NCBI GenBank assembly: GCA_964496035.1
Contig: CAZBXI010000001.1
Location: 1 to 64,000 of the forward strand
Direction: 5' to 3'
Length of the DNA: 64,000 bases
Source: EX4484-217-1 sp964496035
GTDB taxonomy: Archaea; Thermoproteota; Thermoprotei_A; EX4484-217-1
Shown here: positions 36,337 through 44,524 of the stretch, piece by piece
Numbering within the stretch: the first letter of the stretch is position 1
Layout of the letters: each line of letters starts with the position of its first letter
Program-made: the position numbers and the translations under genes
Notes under the pieces: model-generated
Told to the model about the DNA's origin: nothing
The model's database searches: none
What the model saw: only the letters and a program-made list of their open reading frames with translations

Positions 36337-39150
36337 ATGAGTTTCACTACGTTTGAAGATTTAGGTTTAAATAGGAAACTAGTTAATGTAATTAAGAAAT
36401 TCGGATACGTAGAGCCTACTAGGATTCAGAGAAAAGCCATTCCGCTTATTCTTGAAGGCCACCATACACTTATAGTTAGTACTACAGGATCAGGAAAAAC
36501 TGAAGCTTCATTGTTTCCAATATATTCTAAAATACTAAACTCGGGCCTTGAAAAAACAAGTAATATTTATTGCATCTACATTACTCCGCTACGAGCCCTA
36601 AATAGGGATATTATGAGGAGAATGGGAGAGATAGGTAAAGCCTTAAATATAAAGGTCTCGGTACGGCATGGCGATACACCGAAGAATGAACGAAGAAAAA
36701 TAATTAGAAACCCTCCTCACATCATCATAACTACTCCTGAAACTTTCCAATTCATTCTAGTTGGTCCACGTTTAAGAGAACTACTTAAGAATGTCAAATG
36801 GGTTATTATAGATGAACTTCACGAACTCATATGCAGCAAAAGAGGTACCTCACTTGCCGTGGCTTTGGAAAGACTTTCTGCTCTTTCTAATAGGAGAGTG
36901 CAGAGAATAGGGCTTTCAGCTACTATAGGGGATATTGATTTGGCCAAAAGATTTCTTGGAGGATTTAGGAAAGTTAAAGTTGTTACCGAGGATATTAAGA
37001 AACCCATGTCTATAATTGTGGATTATCCCCGATCTACATCACATGATCATTTATCGGAAATTCATGCCATTAAACCCGAGTTTATTGCAAGACTTAGAAA
37101 GATGAAAGATTTCATAGAGAAAGCAAATTTAACTATAGTTTTTACTAACACCAGAGATCTTGCCGAGATCATAAGCCTAAGTCTTAAAGACATATTCGGC
37201 GTCAATACCTTAGTTCATCACGGAAGTTTATCTAGAGAAGTAAGGTTAGAAGCTGAAGAAATGCTTAGGAAAAAAGCTGTAAAAGCTGTGGTTGCAACAT
37301 CATCCCTTGAATTAGGGATAGACGTAGGCTATATAGATTTAGTTATTCAATATGGCTCTCCTAGGCAAGCTATTAAGCTTATACATAGGATAGGTAGAAG
37401 CGGACATAGGGAATTTGAGACCTCTAAGGGTGTAATAATTCCAGCAGGAGGTCTTGACGACATTTTAGAATCTGCTGTGATTGCTAGAAGAGCACTGAAC
37501 GGGTTTCTAGAAAAGCCTATTGTGCCAACTCGATCTTTAGACGTACTAGCACATCAAGTTGTAGGTCTAACTCTAGAATATGGAGCCTTAAGCATAGATA
37601 AAGCCTTTTCCATAATTAACAAGGCCTATCCATACCGAGGTCTTGACTATGAAATATTTAGAGAGCTTATTACATTTCTTAATGAAATTGGTCTTATAAG
37701 ATATGATGGAGGATTTTTAAAAAGGACAGCTAGGTCGTGGAAATATTATTACGAGGTCACTATGATACCTGATGTAAGACAATACATAGTTAAAGATGTA
37801 GTATCCGGCCGGGTTATTGGTGTTCTTGATGAGAAATTCGTAATCACCAATTGTGACGTAGGTTCTAAGTTTGTTCTTTCGGGAATGGTATGGGAAGTTA
37901 TTAGTATTGATGAAGAATGTGTTCATGTAAAGCCATCCATTAAAGGCATAGGTGTTTTACCGTGGTGGGAAGGAGAACTGATACCAGTAGATTTTAAAGT
38001 TGCTAGAGAAGTTGGTGCTTTTAAAAGAAGAGTTATGGTTAATGATCTTTCGGTTTTGAACATGTATCCCTTAAGCAAAGAAGCGAAGAATGCTATCTTA
38101 GAGAAAATACATTGTCAGAAAAAGGAAGTAGGCTTTATTCCCTCCGACAAACATGTAGTTATAGAGTCTTTAGGGAAAATCACCATAATTCATGTACATC
38201 TGGGTAGCAGAGGGACGTTCACTTTATCCACTATCATTTCTTACATTTTAAGAAACATGGGTTTTAATGCCGTTCTCAGAAGCGACCCTTACAGGATATT
38301 CATTATTCCAAGTAAACCCATAAGAGCTAGCCTTGTAGCTAAAATACTGAAAAACCTTAGTACCATTAGCGAAGAGGCGTTCAAAGAAATACTGGAAAAT
38401 GAACTTAAGAGAACTAAGCTTTTTAAATGGTACTTATTTAATGTAGCTAAACGCTTTGGCGCAATAAGACCTGGTATCCCATATAATGTTGTGTCAAGGA
38501 TTTTACCTGCATATGAGAATACATTAATGGGAGTAGAAGCTCTCAACGAAATCATCACGTTTAAGACAGACTTAAATTCTACATTAAAAGTATTAAGAGA
38601 TATAAAGGAGGGGAAGGTGAAGATCTTAGTTTATGAGAGAAATGATCCTATGCCTCTAACAGCTGAGATTTTAGGTAGCCAAATAACGTTCATGGAAGCT
38701 GCATATGAAATACCTTCAATCGTCAAAGTGTTTAAAGAGAGATTACTTAGCAAAAGAGTTAAACTGGCATGTATAAAATGTGGATCAGTTCTCGGTATTA
38801 TTAGAATAAAAGATCTTCCAGAAAGGTTACATTGTAGAAAGTGTGGTTCCGGTCTTCTAACAGTGCTTTCACCTGATGATAGAGAAGTAGAGGACGTTAT
38901 TAGGAAGAGGATAAGAGGTTTAAAATTAAATCCCTACGAGAAAAGTATCTTAAGAGATGAAATACTTAAAGCGGACCTTGTTCTAAGATTTGGAAGATAT
39001 GCAGTATTAGCTCTCTCAACGTACGGCGTAGGTCCGAAAACCGCCGCTAAAGTATTAGGCGAGCTCGTTTACGGCGAGGATAACTTCTATAAGGCTTTGC
39101 TTAAAGCTGAAATAGATTTTATTAGAACTAGGAAATATTGGGACACTTAG
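36337..39150 (+). CDS. Lhr-type helicase with C-terminal zinc finger
   Basis: 937 residues from the ATG at 36337 (a TTG at 36328 is in frame). Walker A STTGSGKTEA is at 48-57, DELH near 161, GLSATIGD motif III and HRIGRSGHR motif VI. An Lhr-type C-terminal region follows, with CIKCG...CRKCG (Cys4 zinc finger) near residue 810-835 and a final HhH-like GVGPKTAAKVLG. The zinc finger and DNA-binding tail set it apart from the Lhr at 905-3748. It overlaps the convergent PAPS-reductase-like gene by 23 bp. Confidence 0.92.
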   Translation: MSFTTFEDLGLNRKLVNVIKKFGYVEPTRIQRKAIPLILEGHHTLIVSTTGSGKTEASLFPIYSKILNSGLEKTSNIYCIYITPLRALNRDIMRRMGEIGKALNIKVSVRHGDTPKNERRKIIRNPPHIIITTPETFQFILVGPRLRELLKNVKWVIIDELHELICSKRGTSLAVALERLSALSNRRVQRIGLSATIGDIDLAKRFLGGFRKVKVVTEDIKKPMSIIVDYPRSTSHDHLSEIHAIKPEFIARLRKMKDFIEKANLTIVFTNTRDLAEIISLSLKDIFGVNTLVHHGSLSREVRLEAEEMLRKKAVKAVVATSSLELGIDVGYIDLVIQYGSPRQAIKLIHRIGRSGHREFETSKGVIIPAGGLDDILESAVIARRALNGFLEKPIVPTRSLDVLAHQVVGLTLEYGALSIDKAFSIINKAYPYRGLDYEIFRELITFLNEIGLIRYDGGFLKRTARSWKYYYEVTMIPDVRQYIVKDVVSGRVIGVLDEKFVITNCDVGSKFVLSGMVWEVISIDEECVHVKPSIKGIGVLPWWEGELIPVDFKVAREVGAFKRRVMVNDLSVLNMYPLSKEAKNAILEKIHCQKKEVGFIPSDKHVVIESLGKITIIHVHLGSRGTFTLSTIISYILRNMGFNAVLRSDPYRIFIIPSKPIRASLVAKILKNLSTISEEAFKEILENELKRTKLFKWYLFNVAKRFGAIRPGIPYNVVSRILPAYENTLMGVEALNEIITFKTDLNSTLKVLRDIKEGKVKILVYERNDPMPLTAEILGSQITFMEAAYEIPSIVKVFKERLLSKRVKLACIKCGSVLGIIRIKDLPERLHCRKCGSGLLTVLSPDDREVEDVIRKRIRGLKLNPYEKSILRDEILKADLVLRFGRYAVLALSTYGVGPKTAAKVLGELVYGEDNFYKALLKAEIDFIRTRKYWDT

Positions 39151-41101
39151 TTGCTAGCTTTACTCTTAAGAGTTTCTCCAGGAACTTAGCTACCTCTTCC
39201 CTTTTCCTCTTAGTTTCTCTTCTCCACGCATCATATTTATTTAGGATTAGAGCACTCACTATTTTCTCAACCATAACATCCGCTATCGGACATACGTCTA
39301 AACATGCTCTACACATAATACACGTTATAGGGTTAACTAGAACTTCATGGTTTTCGCCTATGCTTACTGATCCTGTAGGACACAGTGTTACGCAGGATAA
39401 GCATTCCGTACAGTACATACTTCTATAAGTAAGTTTAACAGCATCTAATGTTTCCTCAAGTACGTTATTCTTTGCTCTAACACTTAAGGTTCCTCTCTCG
39501 CTAAAAACGTACGTTACATCCTTGCTATCGTTCTTAACTATAAGTATTTTCTCTCTTCTTACTACATTTTTCCCCAATATACTGCATGTTTTCTCTATTT
39601 TGCTTAAATCTATACCCTTAGAGAACAATATATTGGCTTTTTCATCGCTAATGCTAGTTTCGACTATGTACATGTCTAGCCATGCTCTGTACTGTTCACG
39701 CCATTTCTCAACGAATTCTCTATGCTTCTTAGCCAAGACTTTCTTAGGAGTGGCCGGTCCTAGCCATCTCCATAAACCAAGAGTTACCCATTCTTTCGGA
39801 GCGTTAATTCTTTTTGCCCATTTATAAAGGAACGATTCCCACTTGTTCCACAGTGTAGGATGGGTTTTCTTCACTACTTCGAACTCTGCCAGTCTGCTTG
39901 CTGGGCACATGTAACAACCTATTCTATCAAAACCCATGTAGTATAGTGGATTCGCTTTGAGTTTATTTCTAAATATGTATAGCCATATAGCTAATTGGTT
40001 CCAATATTGGATAGGAGATATACTTATTATAGTTGGTATCCATTTATTCCTCCATATTCTTGGACTTCTAGCTCTATCAAGAGACTCGTATGCTCTTTGC
40101 CCTACTATGTTGAGTATTCCGCTAGGATAGTTTTTCAGTATTTTTCTAGCTAAAGGTACCAATTTAGCTACCTTACAACACCACCTATAGTCTCTTGCCG
40201 GTGGCCCATAGAATTTTACAGATTCCCAAAAAGCATTTCCTGCATCTGCTACTTCTAAGTCTAGACCGTAACGGTCTGCTACTTCATGAACTGTTTTCAC
40301 GGTTTCAGGAAGTTCAATACCTGTGTCGTTAAATAGAAGTGGACAATCACCTAGACTTCGTAGAGTTAAATGCAGCGAAACCAGACTATCTTTACCTCCA
40401 GAAAATGAGACTATAACTTTTTTAGAGATTTTAGTATGCATTTTTTCAAGAAATTTCGTAGCTTTCTGTATCATGCTATCCAGATGGTCTTCATTTGCCC
40501 TAATTACGTCTTCTAAAGTAGCTTTTCTTGCGCTTGTTTCGAAGTAGAACTTCTGCTTATAAACTTTAATTATTTTTATCTTGTTTTTAGATATAACTTT
40601 AGCCAGTCCTACGGGTTCCTCCTTAGTATTTACTAGTACTACATGATGCTGTTTTTCTAAAGGAGCTGGTAGGGTAATTATTTGAGCGGGCTTTATCTTT
40701 TCTCGAATAGTTAATATTTCTATAACGTCTTTCTCTATTAGCCTTAAAGCCCCGTAGTATGATGGTCTAAACTCCCATTTACTTTCAAACGGATTATATA
40801 ACATTATACCGAAAATATTACCATCAACTATTACTTCCTTGGCATCATCTATGTGTGTTGTTTTATTGAGTAGAATTACTCTCTCATAAAAGAACCTAGA
40901 TTTGGACTTTTCCATACTTAGCGCATTTAAAAGCTGATTTATATCATGTTCGAACGCTATCCTAACATCTCCGGGTTCTCTAAGCTTTAGTTCGTAACCT
41001 TCTCCACCACACTTGCAACATCGACTACTTAGAAGGGGAACATTACATACAGGACACCAATACGTTCTCGCTATTAAGGGCCAATGCTTCTTAAAGACCA
41101 C
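39128..41101 (-). CDS. PAPS-reductase-like protein with zinc ribbon and ferredoxin domain
   Basis: A 657-residue multidomain protein. An N-terminal zinc ribbon (CPVC...CCKC, about 17-36) and a PUA-like region (about 110-190) precede a PP-loop ATP pyrophosphatase with VSFSGGKDSLVSLHL near 230. Next is a cysteine-containing CYMCPASR region near 395. A C-terminal 2[4Fe-4S] ferredoxin has CTECLSCVTLCP and CIMCRACLDVCP near 580-625. The archaeal MJ0066-type family has this architecture. Roles in sulfur assimilation or tRNA thiolation have been proposed; the PUA-like part would favour RNA. It is directly preceded by the acyltransferase gene (adjacent, same strand). Confidence 0.85.
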   Translation of the reverse strand: MVFKKHWPLIARTYWCPVCNVPLLSSRCCKCGGEGYELKLREPGDVRIAFEHDINQLLNALSMEKSKSRFFYERVILLNKTTHIDDAKEVIVDGNIFGIMLYNPFESKWEFRPSYYGALRLIEKDVIEILTIREKIKPAQIITLPAPLEKQHHVVLVNTKEEPVGLAKVISKNKIKIIKVYKQKFYFETSARKATLEDVIRANEDHLDSMIQKATKFLEKMHTKISKKVIVSFSGGKDSLVSLHLTLRSLGDCPLLFNDTGIELPETVKTVHEVADRYGLDLEVADAGNAFWESVKFYGPPARDYRWCCKVAKLVPLARKILKNYPSGILNIVGQRAYESLDRARSPRIWRNKWIPTIISISPIQYWNQLAIWLYIFRNKLKANPLYYMGFDRIGCYMCPASRLAEFEVVKKTHPTLWNKWESFLYKWAKRINAPKEWVTLGLWRWLGPATPKKVLAKKHREFVEKWREQYRAWLDMYIVETSISDEKANILFSKGIDLSKIEKTCSILGKNVVRREKILIVKNDSKDVTYVFSERGTLSVRAKNNVLEETLDAVKLTYRSMYCTECLSCVTLCPTGSVSIGENHEVLVNPITCIMCRACLDVCPIADVMVEKIVSALILNKYDAWRRETKRKREEVAKFLEKLLRVKLATKCPNIS

Positions 41102-41815
41102 TTAGTTTTTCCTCTCGTATTCTTTCTTCTTTCTCTCATAGTTTTCTCTGCTATCTATTATTTTTGCTGGTACGCCTGCTACAACAACGCCTTCAGGAAC
41201 ATCTTTTGTAACGACAGCCCCTGCCGCTACTACCGAGTTCTTACCTATCTTCACTCCTGCAATAATGACTGCATTGGCACCTATGACCGCGTCATCTTCT
41301 ATAGTAACTCCGCAGAGTCTTCTGCTCGGAGGATATTTGTCATTAGTTATAATTACGTTCGGGCCTAGGAAGACGTTATTTCCTATTATAGTTTTAGGTG
41401 GTATATAGACGTTTGATTGTACGCTAACATTATTACCTATAGTTACATAACCATCAATTATAGATTGTGTACCTATCTTCGTATTACTACCTATAATCAC
41501 ATGTTCCCTAATGAGAACATTGTGGCCTGTTTCTACGTTATTTCCAAGTATAGTTTCCTCGTATACTATCGTGTTTGCTCTAATTATGCAGTTTTCACCT
41601 ATCTTTGATCCATTACTTATTTCATCATATAGTTTAAATGGTTTTATGTTACGTAGCTTATCTAGTGCACTAATTATCTTCTTTCTCGTAGGATAACCTA
41701 CAATGACATTATTTCCCAGTATAGTGTGTTTACCAATTATGGATTTACCTAAAACTACTACATCTCCTTCCAATATGGTAGCGCTTAGAATAGCTTTATG
41801 TGATATGTAGAACAC
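41102..41815 (-). CDS. Left-handed beta-helix (hexapeptide repeat) acyltransferase
   Basis: A 237-residue protein made of about 20 hexapeptide repeats (for example IGKHTI LGNNVI VGYPT, then IGNNVSV and VAAGAVVTKDVPEGVVVAGVPAK at the end). This is the fold of trimeric sugar N- or O-acetyltransferases that modify nucleotide sugars for surface glycans. It is in tandem with the PAPS-reductase-like gene without a gap. Acceptor unknown. Confidence 0.85.
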   Translation of the reverse strand: MFYISHKAILSATILEGDVVVLGKSIIGKHTILGNNVIVGYPTRKKIISALDKLRNIKPFKLYDEISNGSKIGENCIIRANTIVYEETILGNNVETGHNVLIREHVIIGSNTKIGTQSIIDGYVTIGNNVSVQSNVYIPPKTIIGNNVFLGPNVIITNDKYPPSRRLCGVTIEDDAVIGANAVIIAGVKIGKNSVVAAGAVVTKDVPEGVVVAGVPAKIIDSRENYERKKKEYERKN

Positions 41816-42072
41816 TAATGTGCACCTTTCTATACTAGGGTAAGGGATAGATAATCTGTATTTTGGTGTATAAATATATGGTTTGATGTACTTTTCCTTA
41901 GTTATATTTATATTTAATCATAGGTATTACTGAAATATACATTTAAATAATGCCTTAGTACCTAACTCTATATCTTTAAATAAATAATTAAAGATATTAA
42001 TGGGTATTACTTAGGAGAAGAAGGTATATATTTAAACTTCATAGAAATCTGACGTACACTAAGGGGGTTTGC
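41816..42072. promoter_or_regulatory. Longest intergenic region, with two GGTATTACT sites and TATA elements
   Basis: 257 bp of AT-rich sequence between divergent genes. GGTATTACT occurs at 41923-41931 and 42003-42011, and a third copy (inverted) lies just upstream of the RHH regulator gene at 42496-42504. A TATA element GGTATATATTTAAA is near 42023-42036, upstream of the zinc-ribbon gene. For the leftward gene, AT-rich TATA-like runs lie at 41870-41880. No RNA gene is evident. Confidence 0.5.
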
Positions 42073-42282
42073 ATGCCTGTTATTTACCTTTGTAGGAATT
42101 GCGGTTTCGTATTATACCGGTTCGAGAGAGTAGGTCAAGACTATTATGGATTGCCAACACCTAGCGAAATAATGAATTGGTATGGTGGTGTTTGCCCTAA
42201 ATGTAATTCGAAACTTAGAAAACCTACTTTATCGAGCATAAGAGTTGGATTTCGAGGGAAACTGATTACCTTAAAGCAGTAG
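42073..42282 (+). CDS. Small zinc-ribbon protein
   Basis: A 69-residue protein with CRNCG near residue 7 and CPKCNSK near 43 (Cys4 zinc ribbon), separated by a loop with EIMNWYGG. The strong GGGGGTTTG leader and TATA box suggest good expression. Function unknown. It overlaps the convergent RHH regulator by 17 bp. Confidence 0.7.
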   Translation: MPVIYLCRNCGFVLYRFERVGQDYYGLPTPSEIMNWYGGVCPKCNSKLRKPTLSSIRVGFRGKLITLKQ

Positions 42283-42478
42283 CTTTTAGTTGAACTTTCT
42301 TTACCGTACTTTTCTTTTCTTCACTGTAGTGATTTAATAATTCTATAATGGCTTTTCTTATTGCCTCACTTCTACTTGAAAAGTAACCTTTTTTAACAAG
42401 TTCATCAAGTTCCTCGAGAATTTCTCTTCTCAGTTTGAACGTTACAACAACGGTGTCATCGAGCCATATCGTCGCCAA
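42266..42478 (-). CDS. Ribbon-helix-helix (CopG/Arc-type) regulator
   Basis: A 70-residue protein. VVVTFKLRREILEELDELVKKG and FSSRSEAIRKAIIELLNHY give the strand-helix-helix fold of a dimeric MetJ/Arc repressor. Its own promoter carries a GGTATTACT site between the TATA box and the start codon, which suits autoregulation. No toxin gene is adjacent, so it is a stand-alone regulator as far as the window shows. Confidence 0.85.
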   Translation of the reverse strand: MATIWLDDTVVVTFKLRREILEELDELVKKGYFSSRSEAIRKAIIELLNHYSEEKKSTVKKVQLKATALR

Positions 42479-42495
42479 TTAGAATATCACCTAAA

Positions 42496-42504
42496 AGTAA
42501 TACC
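42496..42504 (-). promoter_or_regulatory. Putative operator upstream of the RHH regulator
   Basis: GGTATTACT on the minus strand lies 17 bp before the start codon of the RHH gene and just downstream of a TATA-like CTTTTATATTA (about 42525-42515). It is the same 9-mer found twice in the 41816-42072 gap. Operator function is inferred. Confidence 0.4.
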
Positions 42505-42571
42505 GTAGTACATAATATAAAAGTATTTTTAGTATCACGTATCTTCAGTAGTTTTTAAGGTTTCTGAAAGT

Positions 42572-42584
42572 CTCTTTTAAAACC
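42572..42584 (+). promoter_or_regulatory. TATA box of the Ced-like operon
   Basis: CTCTTTTAAAACC, centred about 25-30 bp before the first gene's GTG codons (42602 and 42611), is the best TATA candidate. The transcript would then be almost leaderless, favouring a start at 42602-42611. The following C-run (42583-42588) has no known role. Confidence 0.45.
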
Positions 42585-42601
42585 CCCCTATATTCTTACG
42601 G

Positions 42602-42844
42602 GTGAAGAAGGTGGGTATAGACAGCTTGATTAGTGATTTGACTACAAGAGTTGTCATGGCAGCTTGGGCTTTATTCATGCTATCATGGGCTTTAGGGTGG
42701 TTATTGAAGGGTTCACCTATTCCGATATACAGAGTTAAAAGGTTCGGCCAGGATATGGTTGAGGATGCTATAATGGGTGCTTTTTGGCTTGCTGTTGGTA
42801 CAAGTATTTTCGCACTTATTAAGTATTTAGCTTCAGCATTTTAG
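42602..42844 (+). CDS. cedA1: CedA1-like pilin (DNA-import pilus subunit)
   Basis: An 80-residue protein of two hydrophobic helices (about 16-36 and 55-78) joined by a basic loop, GSPIPIYRVKRFGQDM. This is the size and topology of CedA1 from Aeropyrum/Sulfolobus, shown by cryo-EM to form a lipid-containing pilus homologous to conjugation pili. The start may be the GTG at 42602 or, after GGTGA, the GTG at 42611. It heads an operon with a polytopic protein, another two-helix protein and a HerA/VirB4 ATPase, the expected partners. Identification rests on topology and context, not on a search. Confidence 0.75.
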   Translation: MKKVGIDSLISDLTTRVVMAAWALFMLSWALGWLLKGSPIPIYRVKRFGQDMVEDAIMGAFWLAVGTSIFALIKYLASAF

Positions 42845-42870
42845 TTTAACAACCTAACGCGTGAAGAATC

Positions 42871-44322
42871 ATGGATCAGTTCCTTATATTAGCATACTCA
42901 TTAGCTATACTTACATATTATCTAGGCGTATTCATATATGCCCTACCTATACCATGGTGGGGTATTAAAAAATGGGCTCCTACACTTATTTACGATGCTC
43001 TCGCTACAGCTATTCTCATTTTCATGTTTTCTTCTATTATTGAACTAGTAAATTACCTTGGATCTATGCTGAACATTGATTGGCAATTATATTTTGAATG
43101 GATTACAGGCAGAATTGCCATTATAGGTTCCTTCATAACAACCCTCATGACCTTCTCTATGATGCTGTCTAGTGCGGGCATGAAAGCATTATCTACGGCA
43201 GGATTAGGCCCTATTATAAGTTTAGCAACGTATACTTTAATTGTTCTAGAAATTCTTTTCATACTAGGTCTCATTTTTCAACAATTCTTTGCTAAAATAT
43301 TGGTAATAGGTGTATTACTGTATTCTGTGCCTTTCAGGATAACAAGGGGTGCAGGGGCATCTTTAATTGCTATGTCGATAATTTTTACTTTAGCTCTACC
43401 ATTGCTACCGGCATTTGCAGAAGCTTTTGTTGTTGAAAGCGCTGAGAAAAATATTAGTGAGGTTATTGAAAAAATAGGTAGCATAAATGTTGAAGAATGG
43501 GGTATAGTTTTCGTTAAAGGACAAATACTCGATAAAAAAGGACAGCCATTAGCTGGTGCTCTTACGAAATGGTATGCAAAACATAGTGGTGGAGAAGGCT
43601 TCGTAGCATCATATCTTACTTCAGAAGATGGATGGTTTAATGCTGGTAGACCATACGGAGGACTTCCATACAACGTACTATTAAGGCTGGAGGTAATCTA
43701 CTGCGGTGTGAAGTTAATTCCAGAATTAGAAACCATAGATCCGCATAAAGATTTCATATATGATCCTCTTAGAGATCCTAACGCAGATTACTTCATTACA
43801 TTGAAAATGAAAAACGCTGTTATCATGGATAAATACTTCATTATTAAATCAAGCAATCCTAAGATTCTAAGCTCATTAAAAATAAGTAAAAGCGAAGATG
43901 AAGTGAAATTAAAACTTAACGTAAGTGAAGAGTCAACATTAACTATAGTCGTACATGAGGACTATAATGCTGATAAAATCATGATTAACAACACGCAAGC
44001 AAAGAGCTATGATGAAGTGAAATCCTGGGGTCAAATCAATTTCTACGTTTACAACATCCCCTTAGAAGAAGGTTCGTACGAAATAAAAATACTCATTAAC
44101 CCCGAGCAGCGAATAAGGAACCCAAAAATAAGCGATAAAGGGTACTTAAAGTCTTTATCAGGAGGCATAAGTAACTTAAGAGATTTAGGTAAAACCATAG
44201 CTAGTGTCATTTTTGAATGGATAATGCTGCCGATAACATACCTTTCAATTCTCATAATGTCTACGTACTCCTTAGCTTATGTTATTGGTGGTAGAAGAGT
44301 AAGGTTACCTATAAAGACTTGA
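42871..44322 (+). CDS. cedA: CedA-like polytopic membrane channel component with large external domain
   Basis: A 483-residue protein with six or so membrane helices in residues 5-185. A soluble domain of about 260 residues (190-450) includes a carboxypeptidase-regulatory-like beta module (GQILDKKGQPLAGALTKWYA). A final helix lies at about 452-472 with a basic end. The first 70 residues repeat the pilin pattern (ALPIPWWGIKKWAPTLIYDA...). By position it corresponds to CedA, the channel-like (VirB6-like) part of the import machine. The long external domain is larger than I expect for CedA and may contact DNA or the pilus. Confidence 0.65.
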   Translation: MDQFLILAYSLAILTYYLGVFIYALPIPWWGIKKWAPTLIYDALATAILIFMFSSIIELVNYLGSMLNIDWQLYFEWITGRIAIIGSFITTLMTFSMMLSSAGMKALSTAGLGPIISLATYTLIVLEILFILGLIFQQFFAKILVIGVLLYSVPFRITRGAGASLIAMSIIFTLALPLLPAFAEAFVVESAEKNISEVIEKIGSINVEEWGIVFVKGQILDKKGQPLAGALTKWYAKHSGGEGFVASYLTSEDGWFNAGRPYGGLPYNVLLRLEVIYCGVKLIPELETIDPHKDFIYDPLRDPNADYFITLKMKNAVIMDKYFIIKSSNPKILSSLKISKSEDEVKLKLNVSEESTLTIVVHEDYNADKIMINNTQAKSYDEVKSWGQINFYVYNIPLEEGSYEIKILINPEQRIRNPKISDKGYLKSLSGGISNLRDLGKTIASVIFEWIMLPITYLSILIMSTYSLAYVIGGRRVRLPIKT

Positions 44323-44332
44323 GGGTGATATT

Positions 44333-44524
44333 ATGGACCCCTTTAAAACTATGATAATAATGTATGTTCTTACCGTAATATTTGTAGTGTACAACGTACT
44401 CACATACTCAAGTCAAATGAATGTATTTGTATCAATATTGTTCTCGATTCTAATAGTTTTCCCAGTACTAGCTATCCTAGCTTACTATAAAAACATAGTA
44501 AGAGGTGAAATTGATGGAAAGTAG
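44333..44524 (+). CDS. cedA2: CedA2-like two-helix membrane protein
   Basis: A 63-residue protein with two hydrophobic helices (about 6-24 and 30-50) and a charged C-terminus. It starts 10 bp after the cedA-like stop (GAGGGTGA upstream), and its last codons overlap the start of the ATPase gene. CedA2 in Sulfolobus is a comparable tiny membrane partner. Assignment is by size and synteny. Confidence 0.6.
   Translation: MDPFKTMIIMYVLTVIFVVYNVLTYSSQMNVFVSILFSILIVFPVLAILAYYKNIVRGEIDGK

Noticed and set aside
41084..41696. Several plus-strand frames opposite the hexapeptide acyltransferase
   Set aside because: They mirror the repetitive hexapeptide codons and show no independent motif.
41102..41815. 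DNA repeats that might be a CRISPR or satellite array
   Set aside because: The repeated pattern is codon-level and protein-based (hexapeptide repeats), with no constant repeat/spacer length.
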